From contig JABVXU010000831.1 in NCBI GenBank assembly GCA_013365365.1, positions 1 through 18,554 of the forward strand: a stretch of 18,554 nucleotides of DNA, in the 5' to 3' direction. Position 1 is the stretch's first letter. Each line of letters opens with the position of its first letter. A program made the translations under genes and the position numbers. The notes below the pieces were generated by a model, which did not search any database, had not been told where the DNA came from, and was given only the letters and a program-made list of their open reading frames with translations. Below, one piece after another: positions 11,601 to 18,448 of this stretch. This DNA is from Cruorifilaria tuberocauda (lineage: Eukaryota; Nematoda; Chromadorea; Rhabditida; Onchocercidae).

Positions 11601-14600
11601 ACTCAACCAGACTGTTCTTTTCATCATATCTCTACTTCTTCAGGTCAAAACTAGAGCAGGCTGATGATGTAAATACTTCCAGTGCTCCTTAACAGAACCG
11701 AATCTCCTAGTGTAGTAGAGCGCAATAATGCTTTTCTTTCACGTATATCAAGTTAATGGGCAAGAAAGTATGAAAGAATTTAATTAAAAAAAAAAATCTT
11801 TTGGAGCGAAATATATGCATTAGTTAAACCTAATTTTTGTGAATTTGATAAATAATTCGTCAAGAGCTTTTCAACAGCAAAACATTACTTTATTATTCGG
11901 AGTATTCATAATAAAAGGTCAAGGAAGTAAATTAAGAACGTGCTACTTCTTGTAAAAGAAACAACACGACAAATATGTCGATATAATAAAAGGTGTGAAA
12001 GTGGGGAATATAGCAGCTGAAAGTTATTAATATAAGTACAGGTGACGGTACGAAGGATTCAAGGGACAGTTGACAGAGTTCAATAGCTGTCTTCGACCTC
12101 AAATGTACGAAAATCATCCGGCGGCGATGCCCCGACGACCTCGCACAGTCAGTACAGCCATTTGAAATTGAGGTCTATGACCCCACGCACCTATTCAATT
12201 CATTCTGCATGACTTTTCAATGAATCTATTTCCAGTGAGAAAGTTACCCCATGAAAGCTATTTATCACTCCACTAACACCTCAATAAGCCATAACCCTGA
12301 CAAAGTGGTTCATAGTTGTTTCAATGTTCGGGGAAAGAAGGAGGAGGTCAAATGCCAACGGAAAGAGATGAACAATGCACAAGCTCTCAAAGTACATGTT
12401 CCAAGGAAGCAAACCATGCAGCAGTGATGTTTCGTCTTTTCACGCTAAAATTATTGATCAACAAAGAGCTATAGCGAGAAAGCATTCAGGGGTGAATGAA
12501 CGAACTGTCATCTATAGGACTGCTTATTAAGCGCAATATGGGAGGAAACAGCAGTAGGTTGTAGAGGTCGTGACCTCTAAAAGAAGCACAACGGTTTAGC
12601 GGAGCAGTGTGTGGAGAGATAGATAGAGTAATGGATGTGCAACGGCAACCGTCGATCTCTCTCACCGCACCCTCTTAATCCACAGACGTTGCAACCGTTC
12701 TCTATCTCCTCCTTTTTTTCTCTTTACCCGAGTGAGGATGAAAAGCGGTGCGTTCATCTGATAGAACAGGGAGGGTGAGTGACACGCACCACGGCTGCCG
12801 ATCCGCGAGAGGACACGTACCTGGCTAAGTCTTCAATCGCAACACACGCAACACTATCCCACGACTAGCAGTGTGGCTATGTGGCAGAAAGAGCACTGCA
12901 GCAGCAACAGCCAGCCATCCCAGTAATAGTCGTCGTTAGTCCACAGAGCTGGTGGAATAATGAGTTGCATAGGGAGGCCGCTGGCCGTTAATTCCTCTTC
13001 CCTCTGTGCCGCTCTCTCTTTCTGCACTGAGTTTCTTCACTGAATGAAGGTACTGAGTGTGCGGGCCTCATCAACCTGCATCCTGTCAGCACATTCTGCC
13101 AAAACGTTTACAATCACCGGATTAAGCCTACCTTCGCGCACAATAAATCTTACGTTAAAGTGCATTGACCTTCGGTAAACGGCAGAGGTCACCTAAAAGG
13201 CGACATTACTCACTACTCAAATCCTACCAGTTGAAAAAATATGACGCATGGATGAGTTAGTCATAACTAAGCTATTCTTCTGCAGTCATTGAGGGATACT
13301 GCAAATTGCATTGTCCCATAAAGAACAGGCCATTGCAACTTAACAGTGAACCACGCTGATGTTCATCGAGAAAAACACTTCAGTATGATTAACCTCCTCT
13401 TCCTCCATTTGTTGAAATCACACTTTTTTAAAACTATGAACTTTCAAACATATAAGACGATTTGAGCCCGAAATGTAAGTAATTCATACTATGCGCTTCT
13501 CTCCTTGAATCTTATGGTGTGGATGTCAGTCAAAATTAGTCAGTCGATAATCAAGCTTAATCAAAAATGTCTGCAAATATATCAACTTCAACAGATTGTA
13601 GGTTCCCTTCCAAACGAATAATTCTTTTACAACAATCAGAGATGTTTTACAGGCGTATTATTAGTCTGAAATTTGCTCCTCCATCATTAGTAACTTTCTT
13701 GCCATTAACTCTTGAACTTCTCCTGGGTGCTTCCTTTATTATAATGCGATCACCTAATTGCTTCAGTGTTATTTTCATTATCATATAAGCTCATTACTCA
13801 ATATTTTGTTTCCGGCTGCAATATTTAAATTGTATTCAACTGAAAATTGTATTAAGTCACCTAAATCATCTAAGGTAACTTTAACAATTTTGAAATATTT
13901 CAATTTTTGGATCCTTTCTGCAGCTCCTTCCCAGCTTTTGGTACCTCTTTCTTTTTTTTACGCTTTAACAGTATGAGATAGCAGAGGTGAATTCACAAGC
14001 GAAGTAGACAAGAAAAATTTTTTTGTATTTCAATTCATTCTAACAACCTTTCGTAAAATGATGTGCCGGTCTAAACCTGCATTTCTAAATGTTTTGAGTT
14101 AGCAAAGCATTAAAAGCGATTTCATTGGGAAGCATATAAATAGAAAAGCAAAGACCGTGTTCAGTTTCAATGAAACTGTTTGAGCGATTTGCGAATGACA
14201 AGCTTCTCTGCAATAGCAGCTGTACTTATATTAACATCGAAGCACAATTGTAGTTCGCTAGAGAAGTGAAAAACTAAAAGATATGGTTGGATCGAAAACA
14301 AAAGATTGCAAGAGGTAGCTTTTGAAATTATCATGCTATTCCGTTAATCCTCATCTCTCATACTTTTGGTTAGATGTTTAACTAATTTTTAAAATAACTG
14401 AATGGTTACAATTCATTAAGCTTCAAAGTACTTCTTTTAGCAAATTTATAGAAACAAAACCTTAAACAACTTTTAATTTATTTACTTCAAAAATTTACTT
14501 CAGGTAAGCTTTTTTCTTTTTGTGGAAGAATATTACGATGGACTTTCAATGTTTTCTTTTTTAGTAATTATTCATCCTATGCAGCTTCCGTTGTTTTGAA

Positions 14601-16108
14601 ATCATCATTTTGTTTCTCTCTTAGATCGGTTGAGATATTTTTCGTACAAAAGCTTCGCAAATTTTCCTACAGTGGCGGAATTATTTGGTATTATCTAAGA
14701 TGAAACATTAAAATTAGGTTATTAAGTCATTTTCTGTTTGGACTGCTCGCTGTTCTTTTTTACAGGTCAGTTACTCTGAAACATTCTCACTTGTTTGTTT
14801 GGAAAATCTAAATATTCGAAAAATTGCAATAACTAACGTGAAGGGCATATAATTCTCATCACTCAAATTTTTTTCTGATCACGAAAGCTTACACATTTAG
14901 AAAATATGGACAGTTAAAGGTATGAACAAATTGCTGCAGTTAGTAGAGAAATATCTTTCTTCCTTCTCTCTCTCTCTTTATATAATTAATGTGCAAGAAA
15001 ACCGGCTAAATGCACATCTAAAGTGCGGTGTGACTTTAAATTATTTTGTTTAGTATAGAAAAGGAAGTACTTATATTTTCTAATGTTTCTGAAACGCCTT
15101 GAGGAAAACAAACCTGATTGTTGTGCAGTGCGGATAACTGATGCAACATTGTTGGCACTATTTGGCCATTCCTGTCATTGCAGCGATTATGCATTAAGGA
15201 ATTTTGCGCAGTTGCTGCCTAAATTATATGAATTTCAGAAAATATACAAATTTTTCTCGAACAAAATTTCATAGCTTGACAAATTTCTGTTAATTGGGAT
15301 CAAAATTTCGTTGGTGCGAATTAGTAGTTACAGTAGAAAATTAATTTCCTGAAAATGTTTACTGTTTAGGTATTTAACTATTCTTATGTGAATTGTCTGA
15401 CTCTTTTCAGAGGATGTTTTTGTCTTGCTTCGGATTTGCGTAAGTATTACCTATTTAGAACGCTTTTTAAATTTCATGTGGTAATGGATAATAAAAATCA
15501 TGTAGTAGCAAATTTCTGGTTGTTGACATTCATTTTCGTTAAATACGATTAACACTGTTGAAAAATTGAATCAAGGGAAGTAATTTTTAGCTGACGCAGA
15601 AATCATTTTAAAAAGAAATCATTTTTGATACTGAAGAAAGAAAAAAATAATTTGTGTAAAAAAATAAACCTGCATCATTGAAAGAAGAGTATTTGGAGTA
15701 CTGAGCAAGCCAATTTGTGCAGCCATCATTGTAGGGGTCAATAGTGGATTGAAAGCAGCGACCGGTATATGTAACTGATCTGAGTTATTGGCTGTTCTTG
15801 CACTAAATGCACTTAGTATCGGTAATGTACTGTCACTCTAAAACAGTGTTGCATTTGAAATTTGCACATGTTGTTGTGAATGGAAAATAATCAACAATGA
15901 AATTTATATATCATTATTACGAAAAAAAAAAAACAGCCTGGTCTGCGCTGTTTTATATTCTGACAACCTTTCGGTATGGCCTGAGTAAACCAGTAGAAGC
16001 GACAGTATCCACAGTTGACGTTTCAGAGCTTCGTGACGGTGATGATGTTGTTGGTGAAGGTAACGGTTCTGTGTTTGAAGAATTCGCTGTCAGAATTCCA
16101 CCGAGGGT
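5284..16108 (-). CDS. nhr-41: TR2/TR4-DHR78-type orphan nuclear receptor, 13 exons assembled (5' end open)
   Basis: A nuclear transcription factor that should bind AGGTCA-type repeats in target promoters. Exons (minus strand): 16108-15968, 15837-15670, 15218-15114, 9835-9608, 9098-8987, 8621-8491, 8343-8263, 8148-8026, 7784-7656, 7336-7203, 6246-6107, 6037-5900, 5678-5284. All junctions have GT..AG ends and matching phase, giving 674 codons without an internal stop; the ATG at 9832 alone would give 535 residues. Seen: a complete C4-C4 DNA-binding domain with P-box EGCKG, a TR2/TR4-like extension (SVQAERRP), and a ligand-binding domain with [16 protein letters not shown] and [14 protein letters not shown]. 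Known: this family is NHR-41 in C. elegans, DHR78 in Drosophila and NR2C1/2 in vertebrates, all about 600 residues. Inferred: orthology to nhr-41. The first coding exon is unresolved, and junctions upstream of 9835 rest on phase and splice-site agreement only. Confidence 0.93.
5900..6037 (-). CDS. nhr-41: Ligand-binding domain exon 3 (helices 7-8)
   Basis: Acceptor atttttctcag, donor GCAAATG|GTTTGC (phase 1), after a 69-nt intron. Encodes [20 protein letters not shown] then [20 protein letters not shown]. The motif EFAYLKLI matches the E-Y-A-Y-L-K of TR4 helix 8. Confidence 0.95.
6107..6246 (-). CDS. nhr-41: Ligand-binding domain exon 2 (helices 4-6)
   Basis: Acceptor gtttcatttcag, donor CGAATAG|GTACAT (phase 1). 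Encodes [20 protein letters not shown] then [20 protein letters not shown]. The W-C-D-L-F block corresponds to W-N-E-L-F in TR4, the nuclear-receptor signature of helices 4-5, and the downstream LSNMLAA corresponds to its beta-turn/helix 6 region. Confidence 0.95.
6247..7202 (-). other. Intron within the ligand-binding domain (956 nt)
   Basis: Between exons 7336-7203 and 6246-6107. Apart from the low-stop segment at 6478-6741 and a decoy 35-nt pseudo-exon at 6411-6377, nothing was seen. Confidence 0.85.
6478..6741 (+). other. Low-stop segment inside ligand-binding-domain intron
   Basis: Inside the 956-nt intron 7202-6247, the plus strand is open for 87 codons after a TGA at 6475, and two minus-strand frames are open over nearly the same bases. 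The plus frame has a charged section ([20 protein letters not shown]) then a hydrophobic one. An in-frame ATG lies at 6538. No family recognised; possibly a small nested gene, a decayed insertion or chance. Confidence 0.15.
7203..7336 (-). CDS. nhr-41: Ligand-binding domain exon 1 (helix 3 region)
   Basis: Acceptor gaatttatag, donor TCCAA|GTAAGT (phase 2). Starts [19 protein letters not shown], then [16 protein letters not shown] at about residues 287-302, which parallels the TR4 segment before and within helix 3, ending [10 protein letters not shown]. The split Asn codon AA+T joins in frame to [15 protein letters not shown], restoring the helix 3-4 signature. Confidence 0.93.
7656..7784 (-). 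CDS. nhr-41: Ser-rich hinge exon
   Basis: 43 codons, acceptor tttactatgcag, donor CCTGAG|GTGGTT, phase 0-0. Begins [16 protein letters not shown] and continues into a Ser-rich low-complexity run ([18 protein letters not shown]). The frame remains open about 20 codons past the chosen donor, so the 3' boundary is the least certain of the hinge exons; the phase-0 join to the next exon supports it. Confidence 0.82.
8026..8148 (-). CDS. nhr-41: Hinge exon with SUMO-like motif LKQE and SP sites
   Basis: 41 codons, acceptor tctaattacag, donor AATGAG|GTTGAT, phase 0-0. Starts [20 protein letters not shown] and ends [10 protein letters not shown]184-K185-Q186-E187 is a second psi-K-x-E motif followed by an acidic residue. 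Two Ser-Pro sites (ISPISP) are candidate proline-directed phosphorylation sites. Confidence 0.9.
8263..8343 (-). CDS. nhr-41: Hinge exon with SUMO-like motif VKHE
   Basis: 27 codons, acceptor gtgcttgcag, donor ACTGAG|GTAGTA, phase 0-0. Encodes [18 protein letters not shown] followed by [10 protein letters not shown]161-K162-H163-E164 fits the psi-K-x-E SUMO consensus (inference from motif only). Confidence 0.9.
8491..8621 (-). CDS. nhr-41: C-terminal extension of DNA-binding domain and start of hinge
   Basis: Acceptor ctatttttgaag, donor CTACAG|GTATTT. Completes a split Ser codon and reads SVQAERRP, the conserved extension after the second finger in the TR2/TR4 group, then a Ser/Thr/Ala-rich linker ending [14 protein letters not shown]. 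It is 131 nt, phase 1 in and phase 0 out. Confidence 0.92.
8987..9098 (-). CDS. nhr-41: Exon with second zinc finger
   Basis: Acceptor taatttcag. Translation begins [20 protein letters not shown] and goes on to [16 protein letters not shown], giving zinc ligands C80, C86, C96 and C99. The donor must be GAGT|GTTAGT (phase 1) rather than GA|GTGTTA, because only the former joins in frame to SVQAERRP in the next exon. The [16 protein letters not shown] core matches the TR2/TR4/DHR78 group. Confidence 0.97.
9099..9607 (-). other. Intron between the two zinc-finger exons (509 nt)
   Basis: Phase-0 intron directly after the first-finger recognition helix. It carries the (AAT)n repeat and no coding evidence. 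Confidence 0.9.
9265..9325 (+). repeat. (AAT)n simple repeat with AATAGAAC units
   Basis: A TAA/AAT triplet run followed by three spaced copies of AATAGAAC, inside the intron between the two zinc-finger exons. It is a simple low-complexity tract with no coding value. Confidence 0.8.
9608..9835 (-). CDS. nhr-41: Exon with end of A/B region and first zinc finger
   Basis: Acceptor atattttag, then CTG ATG; the ATG at 9832 is the start of a possible short isoform. Residues 1-43 (counted from that Met) are Ala/Ser-rich. The first zinc finger uses C44, C47, C61 and C64, with P-box EGCKG at 62-66 and the recognition helix [12 protein letters not shown]. The exon ends exactly after the recognition helix at ACAG|GTAGCA, phase 0. 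The P-box predicts AGGTCA half-site binding. This exon alone identifies the nuclear-receptor superfamily beyond doubt. Confidence 0.97.
10172..10546 (+). CDS. Unassigned ORF upstream of the DNA-binding exon
   Basis: The longest ATG-led ORF on the plus strand (124 residues), in a less AT-rich part of the 5.3-kb intron. It has a short glutamine run (VQQQQQLYN) from CAG/CAA codons. No motif or family seen, and it lies antisense inside the receptor intron. It may simply reflect higher local GC. Confidence 0.13.
   Translation: MPTMQGYGKQRERVTAHNWLLKYVLFVEKQLLTVQQQQQLYNTPSSTIPFFHHRSQFKTVINTINKQRVQSDRYKANICSYIGNDVEGKERTDTILYFHCLRQQRCNHLLTPYNIIPDPIETVN
12171..12184. promoter_or_regulatory. IR1-like AGGTCT-A-TGACCC element
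   Basis: AGGTCTATGACCCC resembles the palindromic one-base-spaced ecdysone-response layout (AGGTCA-n-TGACCT), with mismatches at one position of each half-site. It lies about 390 bp from the perfect palindrome at 12562. Confidence 0.35.
12562..12579. promoter_or_regulatory. Perfect 18-bp hyphenated palindrome with nuclear-receptor half-sites
   Basis: TAGAGGTCGTGACCTCTA: 8-bp arms around a 2-bp centre. Read as hexamers it is AGGTCG and TGACCT with no gap, an inverted repeat of AGGTCA-like half-sites. It lies in the candidate internal promoter of a nuclear-receptor gene. Confidence 0.5.
13166..13191. promoter_or_regulatory. Everted AGGTCA half-sites
   Basis: TGACCT at 13166-13171 and AGGTCA at 13186-13191 are both perfect half-sites in everted orientation, 14 bp apart. 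They flank the candidate internal promoter. Confidence 0.3.
13647..13957 (-). pseudogene. Two overlapping coding-like frames, possible decayed gene or retroelement fragment
   Basis: Within the large receptor intron, one frame is open from 13957 to a TGA at 13781 (58 residues, ending [14 protein letters not shown]). A second frame begins at ATG 13784, overlapping that stop by a few bases, and runs to TAA at 13647 (45 residues). The two share a motif: [14 protein letters not shown] in the first and [14 protein letters not shown] in the second. The second frame continues [18 protein letters not shown], which faintly recalls the C-terminal domain of BEL/Pao pol proteins, where GD-hydrophobic-K-E precedes a basic linker. 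This resemblance is from memory and weak; the plus strand is also open here. Confidence 0.25.
14964..14983 (+). repeat. (CT)n microsatellite
   Basis: A CT dinucleotide tract followed by a TATA-like stretch inside the 5.3-kb intron, about 130 bp on the transcript-downstream side of A/B exon c. Confidence 0.75.
15114..15218 (-). CDS. nhr-41: A/B-region exon c (35 codons, phase 0-0)
   Basis: Acceptor cataatttag, donor AATCAG|GTTTGT. Encodes [18 protein letters not shown] followed by [17 protein letters not shown], rich in Gln, Asn and His. The opposite strand is also open here (15083-15274), but the splice signals and phase fit the minus strand. The following intron is about 5.3 kb. Confidence 0.7.
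15670..15837 (-). CDS. nhr-41: A/B-region exon b (56 codons, phase 0-0)
   Basis: Acceptor ctgttttag, donor ATGCAG|GTTTAT. The protein begins [15 protein letters not shown] and ends [10 protein letters not shown], with a hydrophobic/methionine-rich second half ([19 protein letters not shown]) that could act as a transactivation segment (inference). Both ends are phase 0, so exons a, b and c can be joined or skipped without a frameshift. Confidence 0.75.
15968..16108 (-). CDS. nhr-41: A/B-region exon a (47 codons, phase 0-0)
   Basis: Begins after a gtttcag acceptor and ends at AAAG|GTTGTC. The translation starts [15 protein letters not shown] and continues Ser/Thr/Pro-rich, ending GLLRPYRK, as expected of a disordered nuclear-receptor N-terminus. 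It stays in phase with the next exon across a 130-nt intron. The frame is also open upstream of the acceptor as far as about 16159 without an in-frame ATG, so an exon extension or another acceptor (cttttttag, about 16148) cannot be excluded. It is not recognisable by family on its own. Confidence 0.7.
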
Positions 16109-17143
16109 CTGAAACCTCCATTTTTTAATTTTTTGAACAAAATCATCTAAAAAAGGCACACAATGGTCAACTATCGGTTGTTTGTCTAATATTGAATCTC
16201 CTATGTTTATTTGTTATATATGTACTTTACTAATTAAATATTAGTTTAAGCAGTGGTTTCGCTTTATGACAAGAAAAGGAGAGTTAAACTAAAAAATCCA
16301 ACTAATTTGGTAATTCGAACAGTCTAATGCGTGCATAATTATTAAATAAAATAAGCTGAGGCAAGATGTCTTTTGGAGTAATCACGACCTTTTATATCTC
16401 TTTTTGTACAAAAAATAGAGACGATTACATTATTTTAACCGTTTAACAGCATTTTCGAGAATACATCTTGATAGAATTCAATAAAATAGTTAATTCAATA
16501 AGTATTTTTAGTTAGAGAATAGAATTTTATCTGCCGTAGATCAATGTCATACATCCAGAAGATCTTTTTCAGGAACCATTAAATGACCATCACAGTTGAA
16601 AATGAACAACTCTTTTTTAACTGACATGATTTTAACTTGTAGATTTATATGTCATCCAAAATTACTGCCTCTAAATTCGCTAACAACAGTCCTAATACTA
16701 ATGTTCAAATAAAACTTCCTATTTTTTACCTTCTGACGGAGTTCCAACTCTTATTTCTAGTCACATACGCAAGTTGAAATTGGTCAGAAGTAAAAGTGTT
16801 ATTCAAATAATGAGATAACATGAAATCGTGGGAAATTTTTCGAATTTCAAATATTTATCTGAAGCTATATTTGTTATCAAGTAGGAAAATCCTGTTAATT
16901 GTAGCAAGTAAAATACCAAATCCAGAACGAAGACATGAGAGTGATTAAGATAATTAAGAACTTTGAGATTTGCTTAGTAAAAGATGACGAATACGACGGT
17001 TGAAACACAATTTTAGTTAATTTTCCATTGCATTACATCATCATTAATGGTGACAATGAGCTTTTCGCTAAAAAATAATATTTAGAGCTTTTCACGTAAC
17101 AGTCATCAACGAAATTCGCTTTCTCTAATCATCTAATCAGTCT

Positions 17144-17159
17144 GTGGTCATCTGACCAC
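17144..17159. promoter_or_regulatory. Perfect inverted repeat GTGGTCA-TC-TGACCAC
   Basis: Two 7-bp arms with a 2-bp centre, containing inverted GGTCA cores. It lies between the candidate distal first exon and A/B exon a. Confidence 0.4.
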
Positions 17160-17476
17160 GCTTACCAGTTTAAGTCTTTAGGGAATAGATTGGGGAATAT
17201 CTAAATAGCAGTATCATTAACCGATGTACCAAATGAAATGGTTTGATATTGTTATGCTAAATTATGAGCTTGTAAGGATAAAATGGAGGAAGATTTTTAA
17301 ATCTTTTGTAAAGGCTTGATAAAATAAATATAATGAAATGGGTTTTTCAGCAAAACAAATTGAAAATCAGCAAATTTCAAAAGGGTAGTTTGTGATGGAG
17401 CTCTATTGTCATCGGTGATGTCGGTGAGTAAATGGAAGAGGGAAGAAGAGAGGGCACAGGGCACAGAGAGGCAGCT

Positions 17477-17489
17477 TGACCCTTGACCG
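17477..17489 (-). promoter_or_regulatory. DR1-like element CGGTCA-A-GGGTCA
   Basis: On the minus strand two AGGTCA-like hexamers are repeated with one base between them, a layout bound by TR2/TR4- and RXR/HNF4-type receptors. It lies just downstream of the candidate distal ATG. Confidence 0.35.
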
Positions 17490-17554
17490 CACACTCACAC
17501 TACCCCTGTACCGCTCGTACCAGTCACCCAATTCACCCTCCATTCACGACTCAT
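17477..17554 (-). CDS. nhr-41: Candidate first coding exon of the receptor (low certainty)
   Basis: ATG at 17554-17552 opens MSREWRVNWVTGTSGTG, which reaches a possible donor GGG|GTAGTG in phase 0; an earlier donor AGG|GTGAAT after MSREWR is also phase 0. Either would join in frame to exon 16108-15968. A TATA-like tract lies about 55-75 bp upstream. The coding part would end at about 17504; the rest of the entry covers the downstream DR1 site. Spliced-leader addition at an unseen upstream exon is an equally good alternative. Confidence 0.25.
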
Positions 17555-17607
17555 TTCGTTCCTTGCGCTTTCACCTCCTTTCCTTCATAAGTGTATGCTT
17601 AGGGTCC

Positions 17608-17629
17608 GTATATACGTATATATATAAAT
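17608..17629 (-). promoter_or_regulatory. TATA-like tract, candidate distal promoter
   Basis: A TATATA/ACGTA palindromic tract sits directly upstream (minus-strand sense) of the candidate ATG at 17554, next to a GC-richer AG-biased segment at 17.4-17.58 kb. The placement fits a promoter, but AT tracts are common in this DNA. Confidence 0.3.
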
Positions 17630-17639
17630 CATTCCTGGA

Positions 17640-18404
17640 TGTCGGTTTTCTGTAACACTTTTTTAACTGAATTATCACAGAAAAAATCACTCATAAAGAT
17701 GTCGCTAATAACAATTGTAAGTCAAAAATAATCTTGAACCAAAGTCTGCAGAAGCATATTATGAACAGCAGAAAACAGAGTTGATTTTAAAAGTTTTAAT
17801 TGCGCCTACTTTCCCCAAATATTGTCCATTTGCAAAATGATTACAAATAAACAGTATAAGGTACCTGACAAGAATGATAATCGAATAAAGTGTGCTGATA
17901 TGATCTATTATTGGAAAGGTCAGATCCGCCCAGTACCTTATTGTCATAACTGCTGAGGATGGATAACAAAGGTCGTGAACTCAGAGGTCATAGATCGGGT
18001 GCACTGTGCTATAGTCGTCTGACCTTGTGTGTCGGTTCAATTTCAATATGTTGCTGTTGCTTGGACACAGCAATATTTCGTACACTGAGGAAGTGCGTAT
18101 TATTAATTGCGCGCTAACATGAGAAGGTATGTCGAAGAAGTTCATATACTAAGATGCACAATGATCATTTCACAAATGTTTTGCATTTTTGCATTTTCTT
18201 CATTCTATTTTGATAATTGTCATTAATAGTTAAAAGATTTGTGGAACAAAATGAGACTTGAAATGAGTTAATAGGACATTGGAAATTATACGGTATTAAA
18301 TAGATGAATACTGTATGACATATCAAAGGTCATGAAACAATCCCTGATCAAATGTAACAGCAATCGACATAAGCAAAGAAAAGAGCCAAGTGTCGACGGT
18401 AGTA
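17640..18404. other. Upstream flank
   Basis: Holds the AGGTCA cluster. A minus-strand ATG at 17947 opens 27 codons (MTIRYWADLTFPIIDH...) to a donor-like CAG|GTACCT in phase 2; joined to exon 16108-15968 this hits a stop, so it is not accepted as a receptor exon. Confidence 0.5.
17917..18025. promoter_or_regulatory. Cluster of AGGTCA half-sites
   Basis: AGGTCA at 17917 and 17985, AGGTCG at 17970, and TGACCT at 18020, within about 110 bp upstream of the receptor gene; another AGGTCA is at 18327. Single half-sites are common by chance, so only the local density is notable. Confidence 0.3.
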
Positions 18405-18448
18405 TTTCTCGAGAAACTTTCGAAAGTATTTTTAACTGCAATTTTTGC

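Larger units (their letters stand above)
12100..13100 (-). promoter_or_regulatory. nhr-41: GC-richer CT/GA tract in large intron, candidate internal promoter and first exon
   Basis: This kilobase is visibly richer in G and C than its flanks and full of CTCT/GAGA runs. On the minus strand it holds a strong donor, GCCAG|GTACGT, with the exon end at 12821. It also has a 38-codon ORF starting at 12970 that stops at 12854, which could act as an upstream ORF. A non-coding exon ending at 12821 spliced to 9835 would give a receptor starting at Met 9832, as an alternative short isoform. Direction and use are inference. Confidence 0.4.
9836..15113 (-). other. Large intron (about 5.3 kb) between A/B exon c and the first zinc-finger exon
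   Basis: Holds the candidate internal promoter (12.1-13.1 kb), several receptor half-sites, the coding-like frames at 13647-13957 and the plus-strand ORF at 10172-10546. Further small phase-0 exons of the A/B region may be hidden here; I did not find one I could support. Confidence 0.6.
16109..17500 (-). other. Upstream intron or 5' flank
   Basis: AT-rich, with no exon I could support between A/B exon a and the candidate first exon. Holds the GTGGTCA palindrome at 17144. Confidence 0.5.

Noticed and set aside
15083..15274. Plus-strand ATG-led ORF of 63 residues
   Set aside because: Antisense of A/B exon c (15218-15114); the minus strand has matching acceptor, donor and phase.
15897..16112. 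Plus-strand ORF of 71 residues
   Set aside because: Antisense of A/B exon a; the plus-strand start region is an A-rich tract with no splice partner.
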